From CAZRHR01 sp964599915 (GTDB lineage Bacteria; Bacteroidota; Bacteroidia; CAIKAF01), in NCBI GenBank assembly GCA_964599915.1, contig CAZRHR010000014.1:1-44538 (forward strand): a stretch of DNA of 44,538 bases, written 5' to 3'. This document shows, in pieces, positions 25,268-34,300 of the stretch. A model generated the notes under the pieces. The model worked only from the letters and a program-made list of their open reading frames with translations. It was not told the DNA's origin and ran no database searches. A program made the position numbers and the translations under genes. The first letter of the stretch is position 1. Each line of letters starts with the position of its first letter.

Positions 25268-26503
25268 TTAGCGAATAATAACCGTAGAAGTAAATACTTT
25301 TCCTTCGGAAATTACACGGACCACGTAAGCTCCATTAGACAATCCCAACTGATGCACTGGGATGCTGCTGGTGCCATTTTCCATGGTTTGAGAAAACCAG
25401 ACCCGACCCTGCATATCGGTTAATAAAAGCGTAGCCGGTGTCTGATTTGGCGTTTCTACATGCAAAATATCTGATACAGGATTGGGATATACTTCCGCGG
25501 CCAGGACGTTATTGTTTTCAATGCTGGCTGTGGCGAGTAGTCGTTTGTTGAAAAAGAATTTACCTCCACTTTGACCAACAAAACCAGTGAACCAGATTTG
25601 ATAAAGTGCTCCTGCACGTGTTTCAATAAGAAAGGACATAGAGTCGGCCAATTGCCAGCTGTCATTGGCAAAGGCTTTCCAATCGTGACCAATGGCTACT
25701 AAGTCATTGGAAAGTGTTCCGGAAGAAGCGGTCACGTCATCTACATGCACATTGGCTACACGTGCGTTTTGAATGCCAACAGCAGGGCGCACGCCTACTA
25801 CGGGATAGTACACTCCGGGTGATAAGCTGGCCTCGTATCTTTCAAAAACCAGTTCATAAGTGGTTTTTTCTGGCTCAGGATTTGTAACCGCACCCGTGTT
25901 AAGGTTCAGATAAAGGAAGTTTTTCCCGGTTTGGCCGGCACGAACCACGTTGATGGTGCTTTCGTTGCTGCCATCTAAATCGGCTACTTTAAGTTCAAAG
26001 GTTTGTGTATTGGCATGTAATGCAACAATCCACAATTTTTTAAAAGTGCCGGTGGTGGTTTTTACCACAAACAATTTTTCTCCTACTACATCATGAGAAA
26101 TGGTATTGTAGTTGCCCCATCCATAGTTTGGGAAACCGGTGGCATTCACTTCAAATGCACCTGGGTCATAGGCGTTGATGTCATCATGGATTCTCATCCA
26201 GCCGTTGGAAGCGCCCATTCCGGCGGTGTCCAGACTTGCCCAGTTGGCGGTATCACCGGCCATATATTGCCATGCAGCTGCTCCATTTCCAGCATTTAAA
26301 CGAATGGTAGAAGACATCACGGAATGTGAAGCCAGTTGAAGATCCCAGCCGGTGGAAGGCATGGTACCTACCGTACTGTTTTCTAAGCTGTAAAATGCAC
26401 GGTTCGCATAACCTGGACCGAGGATTACAGAATCTGAAACAATGGCCTGTGCATTTCCTAAAAGAGGTAATGCAACCAATGCAACGGTAAAAATAGGTTT
26501 CAT
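25268..26503 (-). CDS. HmuY-family protein with T9SS C-terminal sorting domain
   Basis: A 411-residue secreted heme-binding-type protein, first gene of the heme-uptake operon. Signal peptide MKPIFTVALVALPLLGNAQA. The HmuY-like body covers about 20-320: STGWDLQLASHSVMSSTIRLN, KLWIVALHANTQTFELKVADLDG, TTYELVFERYEASLSPG and IGHDWKAF...YQIWFTGFVGQSGGKFFF, parallel to the second HmuY. From about 335 a canonical T9SS type A domain follows: VYPNPVSDILHVE, LTDMQGRVWFSQ, LSNGAYVVRVIS. It should be exported through T9SS and attached to the surface or released. This gives the operon two HmuY proteins with different anchoring. Confidence 0.85.
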   Translation of the reverse strand: MKPIFTVALVALPLLGNAQAIVSDSVILGPGYANRAFYSLENSTVGTMPSTGWDLQLASHSVMSSTIRLNAGNGAAAWQYMAGDTANWASLDTAGMGASNGWMRIHDDINAYDPGAFEVNATGFPNYGWGNYNTISHDVVGEKLFVVKTTTGTFKKLWIVALHANTQTFELKVADLDGSNESTINVVRAGQTGKNFLYLNLNTGAVTNPEPEKTTYELVFERYEASLSPGVYYPVVGVRPAVGIQNARVANVHVDDVTASSGTLSNDLVAIGHDWKAFANDSWQLADSMSFLIETRAGALYQIWFTGFVGQSGGKFFFNKRLLATASIENNNVLAAEVYPNPVSDILHVETPNQTPATLLLTDMQGRVWFSQTMENGTSSIPVHQLGLSNGAYVVRVISEGKVFTSTVIIR

Positions 26504-26523
26504 ATATTGATTTTTGACTGGGA

Positions 26524-26554
26524 CAAATGTACCACCACCCAGTCTTGTCTACAA
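26524..26554 (-). promoter_or_regulatory. Promoter of the heme-uptake operon
   Basis: On the minus strand TTG (26554-26552), a 20-base spacer and TACATTTG (26531-26524), the best full match to the Bacteroidota -33/-7 consensus in the window. It lies 20 bases before the ATG at 26503, giving a leader of roughly 15 bases. Confidence 0.72.
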
Positions 26555-26563
26555 TCCCACCGT

Positions 26564-26593
26564 TTAGGTAATTGGGCTACCTAAGTTTAGGTA
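26564..26593. promoter_or_regulatory. Three-half-site operator upstream of the heme-uptake promoter
   Basis: Half-sites TTAGGTA (26564-26570), TACCTAA (26578-26584) and TTAGGTA (26587-26593) form two perfect overlapping dyads with spacers of 7 and 2 bases. They lie just upstream of the -33 element, a typical activator position. The last half-site overlaps the stop codon of the LuxR-type gene. There is no T run, so it is not an intrinsic terminator. Confidence 0.55.
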
Positions 26594-27243
26594 TTCGAAG
26601 GGGCCAGCAATCGCTGATTGTAGGCATAGTTGAGAAGTTCAGCTGCATTTTTACAGCTTAACTTCTTGAGAATGTTTTTTCTGTGGGTGTTCACTGTGTG
26701 TGGCGACAGGAACAAGGTTTCAGCAATGTCTTTGGTGCTTTTGCCATTGGCAACCAGCAGGAAGATTTCCATTTCACGCTCTGAAAGCTGGTCATGTTTC
26801 TTTTCCTGATTGGCCGGTTGGGCGGCAAAACTCATTTCTACCAGAATGTCTACAATGGTTTGGCTGAAATAGCGTCCACCTTTCCATGCAGAATACAAAG
26901 CCTCTGGAATTTCATTTGGGTTGGAACTCATGTTCAACAGACCGACCACCCCGGTTTTATGCATTTGCCAAATCCAATCTTTGTCTCTGGCTGCCACCAA
27001 AACGGTTGGGCATTGCCTAAGCCACTGGGTATGTTGCTCTGGCATGGGATCCTGAAAAAATCCACTATGCTTGTCATCAATAAGTAATACGTCTACCTTC
27101 TCATGAAAATGAGCGGGTAAAGGATTAGGTAGTATAGACAGCTGTATTTCTGAACGTACCTCCAAAACCTGCATCACCGTAGCAAGCAACATGGGTTGCT
27201 CTATGGCCAAGCCAACAGTAAATAACGCAGGAACAGATTTCAT
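26587..27243 (-). CDS. LuxR-type transcriptional regulator with degenerate receiver domain
   Basis: A 218-residue regulator. The C-terminal LuxR/FixJ helix-turn-helix is textbook: LSEREMEIFLLVANGKSTKDI with LSPHTVNTHRKNILKKL (about 155-200). The N-terminal part looks like a response-regulator receiver: DVLLIDD marks strand 3, and GVVGLLNMSSNPNEIPEAL the strand 4/5 region. However, the acidic pair expected at the end of strand 1 is absent (FTVGLAIEQP) and so is the conserved Lys of strand 5. Phosphorylation is therefore doubtful, and it may respond to another signal or act constitutively. It lies upstream of and in the same direction as the heme-uptake operon, so it is the obvious candidate to bind the TTAGGTA sites. 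The ATG at 27243 is preferred to GTG 27249. Confidence 0.85.
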   Translation of the reverse strand: MKSVPALFTVGLAIEQPMLLATVMQVLEVRSEIQLSILPNPLPAHFHEKVDVLLIDDKHSGFFQDPMPEQHTQWLRQCPTVLVAARDKDWIWQMHKTGVVGLLNMSSNPNEIPEALYSAWKGGRYFSQTIVDILVEMSFAAQPANQEKKHDQLSEREMEIFLLVANGKSTKDIAETLFLSPHTVNTHRKNILKKLSCKNAAELLNYAYNQRLLAPSNT

Positions 27244-27248
27244 AGTCA

Positions 27249-27256
27249 CAAATATA
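27249..27256 (-). promoter_or_regulatory. -7 box for the LuxR-type gene
   Basis: TATATTTG on the minus strand, exact TAnnTTTG, ending five bases before ATG 27243. This leaves almost no leader. No clear -33 TTG is present at the normal distance. Confidence 0.5.
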
Positions 27257-27378
27257 GAACCAAAAAAGCGTAATTAGGTTCTTGGCTTTGTTCTTCGTTT
27301 CAGATAAAAGAACAGTTTATAAAGTGGTTTCCTTCATGATTTCAATCAAATAGGAAGAGAATACCAGCGAACACTATT

Positions 27379-28317
27379 TTACCGAATCGCGTATTCAGAT
27401 TGCTCATAGGCTTGGTACGCCTTTCTTAATCCTTCTTCCAAATCTACTTTTGGCGACCAACCCAAGGCATGGATTTTGGATACATCCATTACTTTTCTTG
27501 GCGTTCCGTCTGGCTTAGAAGGGTCTGTTTGAATGTCGCCCTCGTAACCCACGATTTTTGCAATGAGTTTTGCCAAATCTAGTATGGAAATTTCTTTACC
27601 GGAGCCAATGTTAATGAACTCGCGATCTTCGTAATGCTGCATGAGGTACACGCAAGCTTCGGCCAGGTCATCGGCATATAAGAACTCCCTTAAAGGCGAC
27701 CCTGTACCCCAAATCACCACCTGTGGCTGCTGGTTGATTTTTGCTTGATGAAATCGGTGAATTAATCCCGGAATTACATGGGAGTTTTCTGGATGATAAT
27801 TATCATTTGGGCCATACATATTGGTGGGCATGGCGGAAATGAAGCGCTTGCCATATTGATCCATGTAGGCTTCACACAACTTGATGCCTGCAATCTTGGC
27901 AATGGCATAAGGTTCATTGGTGGGTTCCAGTAAACCGGTTAAAAGTGCAGATTCCTTTAAAGGTTGCGGTGCGAATTTGGGATAAATACAGGAGGAGCCA
28001 AGAAAAAGTAATTTTTCCGTGTGAAAGCGATGGGCGGCATGAATCACATTCAATTCTATCGCCAGGTTCTCATAAATAAAATCGGCCCGATAGGTATTAT
28101 TTGCAATAATGCCTCCCACTTTTGCCGCAGCCAAAAAGACATATTTCGGCTGGTTTTCCTGGAAAAAGTGAAAGGTTTGGGCTTGGTCACGTAAATCTAA
28201 CTCCTTAGAAGATTTCAGTAGCAGGTTTTGATACCCTTGCGCCTGCAAAGCCCTTACGATGGCAGAACCTACCAGGCCTTTATGTCCGGCGACAAAAATG
28301 GAGCCCTGTTTATCCAT
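27379..28317 (-). CDS. fcl: GDP-L-fucose synthase
   Basis: A 312-residue epimerase/reductase that turns GDP-4-keto-6-deoxy-D-mannose into GDP-L-fucose with NADPH. Rossmann motif GHKGLVGSA (about 11-19), the KVGGI.AN segment, GSSCIYPK with the catalytic Ser, EPYAIAKIAG with the Tyr-x-x-x-Lys pair (about 136-140), and NMYGPNDNYHPENSHVIP identify GDP-fucose synthase clearly. Its ATG follows the stop of gmd after two bases, so the two form one operon and act in sequence in the cytosol. The product would feed surface polysaccharide, O-antigen or protein O-glycan synthesis; no glycosyltransferase is in the window. Confidence 0.95.
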   Translation of the reverse strand: MDKQGSIFVAGHKGLVGSAIVRALQAQGYQNLLLKSSKELDLRDQAQTFHFFQENQPKYVFLAAAKVGGIIANNTYRADFIYENLAIELNVIHAAHRFHTEKLLFLGSSCIYPKFAPQPLKESALLTGLLEPTNEPYAIAKIAGIKLCEAYMDQYGKRFISAMPTNMYGPNDNYHPENSHVIPGLIHRFHQAKINQQPQVVIWGTGSPLREFLYADDLAEACVYLMQHYEDREFINIGSGKEISILDLAKLIAKIVGYEGDIQTDPSKPDGTPRKVMDVSKIHALGWSPKVDLEEGLRKAYQAYEQSEYAIR

Positions 28318-28319
28318 GG

Positions 28320-29432
28320 TTATTCAAAATAATTTGGGGTGATATAACCGCCATTGCGCAGATAAAGGTCTTGTTGAAAGAGCTTTACATCTGAGCTGAC
28401 CATGTCATCAATTAACTGGTCCAGGCTATGTTTGGGCTTCCATCCCAGTTTGGTCATGGCTTTGGTAGGGTCGCCGATGAGTAAATCTACTTCCGTGGGA
28501 CGGAAATAGGCTTCGTCTACCCGCACCACCACTTTTCCTTTTTCTACCTGGAACTCAGGTAAGGCGCAGTGAACCACCACTGCTTTTTCTTCTACACCTT
28601 CTCCGGAAAATTCAACGGTAATGCCCACGCGTAAAAAGGCTCGGCGCACAAATTCCCGTACTTCGGTAGTCACCCCGGTGGCAATGACAAAATCTTCCGG
28701 TGTTTCCTGTTGAAGCATCAAATACATCGCTTCTACGTAGTCCTTGGCATGTCCCCAGTCCCTTTGGGCAGATAAATTTCCTAAAAACAAAGTGTCTTGT
28801 AATCCCAAGGCAATACGCGCTACGGCCCGGGTGATTTTTCTCGAAACAAAAGTTTCTCCCCGAATGGGGCTTTCATGGTTGAAAAGAATGCCGTTACAAG
28901 CAAACATTTGGTAGGCTTCCCTATAGTTTACGGTGATCCAATAGCCATACAGTTTGGCCACACCGTAAGGACTGCGAGGGTAAAACGGGGTTGTTTCAGA
29001 TTGAGGAACGGCCTGTACTAAACCGTATAATTCGGAAGTGGAGGCCTGATAAACCTTCGTTTTTTGGGTAAGGCCCAAAAGTCGCACAGCTTCTAAAATC
29101 CGTAGTGCCCCCATTCCATCTACGTTGGCCGTGTATTCTGGCTCATCGAAACTTACCTTTACATGGCTCATGGCGCCAAGGTTGTAAATCTCGTCGGGTT
29201 GAATTTGTTGCACCAAACGGATGATGTTGGTGGAATCGGTTAAATCGCCGTAATGAAGGATGAAGTTTCGGTTATCTGTATGTGGGTCCTGATAAATATG
29301 GTCTACCCTTTGGGTATTCAATAAGGAACTTCTTCTTTTTATGCCGTGAACTTCGTAGCCTTTTTTTAATAAGAACTCTGCGAGATAGGCGCCATCCTGC
29401 CCTGTGATTCCGGTAATCAGTGCTTTTTTCAA
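28320..29432 (-). CDS. gmd: GDP-mannose 4,6-dehydratase
   Basis: A 370-residue SDR enzyme that converts GDP-D-mannose to GDP-4-keto-6-deoxy-D-mannose with bound NADP, the first step towards GDP-L-fucose. It shows KKALITGITGQDGAYLAEFL at the start, then GIKRRSS...NTQRVDHIY, NLGAMSHVKVSFDEPEYTA, the catalytic YGLVQ and YPRSPYGVAKLYGYW (Tyr-x-x-x-Lys), NHESPIRGETFVSRKIT and the late LGWKPKHSLDQLIDDMV. No ATG fits: TTG 29432 gives the normal family start (M)KKALITG and the usual length, while TTG 29459 would add nine residues. It lies directly upstream of fcl. Confidence 0.95.
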   Translation of the reverse strand: MKKALITGITGQDGAYLAEFLLKKGYEVHGIKRRSSLLNTQRVDHIYQDPHTDNRNFILHYGDLTDSTNIIRLVQQIQPDEIYNLGAMSHVKVSFDEPEYTANVDGMGALRILEAVRLLGLTQKTKVYQASTSELYGLVQAVPQSETTPFYPRSPYGVAKLYGYWITVNYREAYQMFACNGILFNHESPIRGETFVSRKITRAVARIALGLQDTLFLGNLSAQRDWGHAKDYVEAMYLMLQQETPEDFVIATGVTTEVREFVRRAFLRVGITVEFSGEGVEEKAVVVHCALPEFQVEKGKVVVRVDEAYFRPTEVDLLIGDPTKAMTKLGWKPKHSLDQLIDDMVSSDVKLFQQDLYLRNGGYITPNYFE

Positions 29433-29535
29433 GGGGTTAAATTTCTCCAAAAATAGCAACTAATTTTAGACAAGTCATTTTTTGAGTAATCCAAACGATA
29501 GAATCTTCCTACAGCCTACCCGAATGGAATGAATC

Positions 29536-31173
29536 TTAATGAATCACCATCCGCAGCGTTTCTTGTCTGCCGGTTTCTAAGCGCATTAAAAGTTGGTATA
29601 CGCCAGAGGGTAAAGCTGGAATTTGGCTTACGACTCGGTCCTGTTCATCTAAGGTAAAGTTGCCTTGATGCACCACCCTGCCTTGGCTTTGGACCAGCCA
29701 ATAGGAAACACTTTTTCCCGACATGCTCGGCCAATGAATTTCAAAATCTTTTTTCACCGGATTAGGTTGTAGGGTAGGGGTTTCGGTAGGCTGAGAATAG
29801 GAGATCGGCGTGGAAAGGTCAGGCGATTTTACCAGATAAATGGCATGAAGGGTTACGTCTGCGGAGGTTTGGCTCGGTTGATTCGAGGAAAATGGGTTGG
29901 CGCTTTGGCTCAAAATGCCCCCAACACGATAGCCGACCAAAAGGGTATCTTGTTGGATGGCGTTCATTTGAAGTACTTTTCCCGGACCCCACGGTGCTTG
30001 GGCATACGGAAAAAATTCTGCACCAGCACCCATTCGGTCGGATAAAGTGTTTGGAAAAGCTGCTTCAAACCATTGACCCTGTGCGTTTCGACTAACCCGG
30101 CTCAAGGTTTTTACAAACGGGACCTGATCATCTTGTACCAATTGGCCATTCTGATAATCATATTGACTGATTCCTCCAATGAAAAGGGCATGCGAAACTT
30201 GTTGTTGTGCATCCCAAATGCCCACTTTAGCGCTGTGATAATGACTTAAATACTGGTTAAAATCTGTTCGAGGTTGAAATCCATTTTTTCTGATTTCAAC
30301 CGGATAAAGAAAAGGTAGGTCGGCTTGCACTTGAAAGACGCCGGAGGAAATCGTGTAAAACAATCCATTGGTATCCTGCATGGGAACCAAATTATAGTCT
30401 CGTCTGCGTAAATGGACAGGATCCTGCCAAAGGGAATCAGTGACGACGGAAAAACTAGCACCGGACGGCAGGATGCGAAACCAGCGGATGGCATGGGTAT
30501 AAGCTTGGGTAAAGGTGGGGTTGCCCATGGGGTTATACCGCCCGTCGAATCGATGCCCACCGGCCAAAACCCAATGATTTCCCCATTTGACCATTTGCCC
30601 ACCGGTAACGGCCATGTCCTGATTGGTCACCGTTTCTACATGAGGCTGAAGACTTTCTCCTGATTTGATGGCTTGGATAAATCCTGATACATGAATAAGG
30701 GTAATGCGTGGATGGGTGATGTGGTTGTTGGCTGTGGCAGAAAATCCATAGCCGCCCACAATGACCAAACTGTCGTTAGATTGCGCAAAATTGAGATTGG
30801 TTGAAGACAATTGCTCCACCACATCCGTAGGCAGGCTGTTTAGATTCGATTCCCAGGTTTGCCCTGTTTCAAAGTTAAACACGTAGGCTTTTTGGTTGGC
30901 CGAAGCAAAAGGAAACGCATTGAAAGGCTGCCTGGCATGAATACCATCTAAACGACCTCCAACTAAGACATATTCATTTCCAAGCTGTCCGAAAGCAAAA
31001 CTATGAACTCCCGGAAATCCTTGGTGGGTGAAGGGCTGAACGAGTAACTCAAAGGGAAAGCCAGGGGTTTGACCCGATAAAGAAGCAAGACTTAGACCAC
31101 CCAAGGCCACAAAAAATAGAATCGTCTTTCGTACTATGGTTGGCAAGCATAGAAAGTGAGAGGCGTAATTCAT
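29536..31173 (-). CDS. T9SS-exported beta-propeller (Kelch-like) surface protein
   Basis: A 545-residue secreted protein with a signal peptide (VRKTILFFVALGGLSLASLSGQ). The body repeats a short pattern typical of Kelch-like propeller blades: NEYVLVGGRLDG, DSLVIVGGYGFS, NHWVLAGGHRFDGRYN, SHALFIGGISQYD and DTLLVGYRVGGIL, each a strand ending in Gly-Gly. From about 465 a T9SS type A sorting domain follows: TLQPNPVKKDFEIHW, WLVQSQGRVVHQGNF, LPSGVYQLLMRLE. It is therefore cargo of the secretion system served by the neighbouring sortase genes. Binding partner or function unknown. Upstream (31262-31286) lies an operator-like repeat. Confidence 0.75.
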   Translation of the reverse strand: MNYASHFLCLPTIVRKTILFFVALGGLSLASLSGQTPGFPFELLVQPFTHQGFPGVHSFAFGQLGNEYVLVGGRLDGIHARQPFNAFPFASANQKAYVFNFETGQTWESNLNSLPTDVVEQLSSTNLNFAQSNDSLVIVGGYGFSATANNHITHPRITLIHVSGFIQAIKSGESLQPHVETVTNQDMAVTGGQMVKWGNHWVLAGGHRFDGRYNPMGNPTFTQAYTHAIRWFRILPSGASFSVVTDSLWQDPVHLRRRDYNLVPMQDTNGLFYTISSGVFQVQADLPFLYPVEIRKNGFQPRTDFNQYLSHYHSAKVGIWDAQQQVSHALFIGGISQYDYQNGQLVQDDQVPFVKTLSRVSRNAQGQWFEAAFPNTLSDRMGAGAEFFPYAQAPWGPGKVLQMNAIQQDTLLVGYRVGGILSQSANPFSSNQPSQTSADVTLHAIYLVKSPDLSTPISYSQPTETPTLQPNPVKKDFEIHWPSMSGKSVSYWLVQSQGRVVHQGNFTLDEQDRVVSQIPALPSGVYQLLMRLETGRQETLRMVIH

Positions 31174-31261
31174 GATTAGGATCGTTGGTGAGGAAAAAAT
31201 ACGTTTTACATGAAGGGTCAGTTAGACCACTCATTTTCCCAATGAAGGTAGAAGCCAAACA

Positions 31262-31286
31262 TGTCACCCTACGTGACAATTGTCAC
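31262..31286. promoter_or_regulatory. Operator-like repeat TGTCAC-N5-GTGACA-N2-TGTCAC
   Basis: Three half-sites, TGTCAC (31262-31267), GTGACA (31273-31278) and TGTCAC (31281-31286). The last two form a perfect 14-base palindrome, GTGACAATTGTCAC. It sits between the end of the porU2-like gene and the start of the propeller gene, about 90-115 bases before the latter's ATG. No T run follows on either strand. Confidence 0.4.
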
Positions 31287-31301
31287 CAATGGAAGTGCTC
31301 C

Positions 31302-34300
31302 TTATCTTAGGATGTATAATTTTCCGAATCCAGCCTTAAAATAGCGGTCGATGGAGGTAGCCCTGCGATCGATATCGGCTCCACCCATACGGGCTTCTAC
31401 TTTATAAATATAGACGCCTGTAGCCAGTTTGTCTCCAAACTCATCCGTTCCATCCCAAGCAAATTCGGTGATGTTTTTTCCGATGCGAATAGGACCTAAC
31501 TCATCCATGGTAATTTCCCGTACCACTACACCTGAAGTGGTCATAATTCTTATGGTCAATTCATCAGGAAGAACGGAGCCTGTTAAAGTGAAAACAAACC
31601 TTGTGGAGGTGGAAAATGGATTTGGGTAATTGATGAGTTCAGTGATGGTGCTTTGATTAACCACTTCAAAACGAATGATATAATCGTAATCTCCATCGCC
31701 TTTTCCGGAGCGATTACCGCTTCGGTCTCTGGCCCTGGCCATGAATTCATATTTTCCATCAAGTCCGGTAAAGTCTGGTCGGTATTCGATTTCAGCCCTG
31801 TTTAAATTACCATTGGCCGGTGAAAAAGTAACTTCGGGTGACCCCATGTAAATTCTGCGCAGGGTAGAGGAACCCGGCGGTCTCAAGTATAACTCATAAT
31901 CTGCCGTGTCGTTCAACGGAAGCAGGTTGTTATCGTCTGTAAGCCGAACCATGATGACGGGCTTGGCAGATACCAGATCTCCGTCCATAATGGGCAAGCC
32001 ATCAAAAGTAACTTCAAGCAAAGGATTTATGCGGTCCGTTCCAACAATGAAGCGCCGTTCTGCCACATTATTCAACAGGGTAATTTCTCCAAAAGCTCCG
32101 GGCATAGCCGGATTGTTTACATCAATCCGGATTTGGTTTGCGCCGGGATAATTCATGGAATTCAAGGCAATGGAATCCACAAAAAATTGTCCGGGAAGGG
32201 TATTCGCGCCTCGATGGTCGATGAGGGTCGTTTGGTTGTTTCGGTCCAAGATTTGGTACCGAATGTTGCAGGAGTCAGCGGGTTGGTCTCCGATATTTTC
32301 AATGGCTATGGCCATAGAAAAGGGATCTCCTTGGCTTAGTGAATCAGACTGAAATTGGAAAAAGCGGGCAGGATTTAACGCCAATTCAGGTACGTTATCG
32401 AACAAGACGTGCCACTGTTTGAGCTGTGCCGGCTTTAATGTTTGGTCATTTCGGGTAAAAGCCGATAGCCTGAGGTAGGGATAGGTGGCGGCAGAAATGG
32501 TATCATTCAAAGTGTTGAAAATCTGAACGCCTTTTGGCAGGGCCGGAATGAGCAAGTCTTGTTGGCCATTCGCTTTAATGCCGAAGACTTGCAAGAAAGT
32601 GGAGTCTTCCGGAACGGTTTCTAAGGCGGAGGTTTGCCAAGTGAGTGAACGCCATTGGGTAGAGGGTCCAATTCTTGGTGAACTGTAAGACCCATACACC
32701 CAGTCGGTCACCAAATCGGTTTCCATTTCGATGTAATCACAAGGCGTATTTCCAACAATTTCAATGGCTGTGCTAGGATCGCCTTTTTTAGCAAAGAAGA
32801 TATAAGGCCTTCCGATACCATTGGTGGCCAACGTTCTCAACGTGTCCGCTCCTAGGTTTTCAAAACGTTGAATAAGTGGATCCGGCCAATTGCCCGGTGT
32901 ATTAAATACGTTGTTGTTATACGTATAAGCTAATACATAATAATCATTTGGTACTGCATCTAACAAAAACTGCAAGCCATCTCGCTGGTTTGCGGAGTTT
33001 AGCCAATAAATAAAATACTTTTCTGGTCTTTGCTTGCAAGCATTATGGTTGGCATTCCCATAATTATTTTGCTGGTTTAACGTTCCCCAGCCAGTTTCCC
33101 ACGGCTCTAGAGTAATGGGGTTTATAACCGCCACATAAATCCCAGGCGTCACCTGACATCCATTGTCTTCCTGAATGGTTCCGTCAATCGTATATAGGGT
33201 ATTGGTATAGGTCAGTGGTCCCATACAACCCAATACTTTACACCCTAGTTTTTTCCTAACAGGGGAAAAGCTAAAACTGGTAGTAGGTGTATCTGCCTCC
33301 AGATAAAGTAGATTATTGTCGGTGATCTGGGCAAACCGAGCTTGCCCCCAGCCGGTTCTATTGGCAATGTATTGAAAACTGGCGGTCCTGAATCGGAAGA
33401 AATTCCCTGTTTGCATGGAATCTATGCCTGTTCGCCAGTACACCACCTGCGAATCCGGTAAAGTGATGGCAGGCGACCAGCTAATGACGCCTCCAGACGA
33501 CTGAATGATGGTATCTCGAAGGAAAGGACTCGAAAATGTTTTCACCGTATCCATCCATAGCCGATAGCTGCGCACGGGTGCAAATGGGTCACCAGTAGAC
33601 GCCCTAACCACCGGGCGTGATTGTGGAATGACGCCGTATTGTCTAGGATACACAGGAATCAGGTCACTCGATGAAATCCTGAAAGCAAGAGAAATGAAAT
33701 TGTTGGATTCTGACACCTCAGCAATTTGGTTAATTGGATCTACTGAAATGTCTAAAAATTGATTTCCCACATCGGTAGGGCGCATCCGAAACCAAACCCT
33801 TGCGGTGTCGGTGAATCCAATGGATGGCAACACGTCTACCGCCGTGGTATCCGTTCCATTGGCCCGTCTCCATCGAAATGAAACCGTAACACTATCCAGC
33901 GGTTTCGCTCCCAAGTTTCCTATTCTTGCCTGGACCTGAAAGGAATCTTGCTCGGTGGTGATGTCGGCTTGTAAATTCACAAATGAACTGCGAATAAACA
34001 AGTCGGGTTGGGTGGGAATCCGAAATCGAATGGCCGGATCTCCATGCAATTGCATTTGAAAAGTGGTGATTTGAAGCAAGTTACTTGCGGAAGCTGTGGT
34101 GTTGGCCGTAATGGTGCGGCGCATACTTTCGCCCAACGTCCGACCAAAATTATCCCTTGAAAAGCGACGATACAAGGTATCTGTATAGATGTTCAATAAG
34201 CTTGAAATGCCCGGACTACCCGAAGCAATAAATCCAACCGCAGCTTTTTCCGGTTCCAATACAAAACGCTCACTTACCAGATACTCAGGATTGAAAATAT

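Noticed and set aside
27274..27279. TTAGGT word upstream of the LuxR-type gene as an autoregulatory site
   Set aside because: Only a single 6-base half-site, which is expected many times by chance in a window this size.
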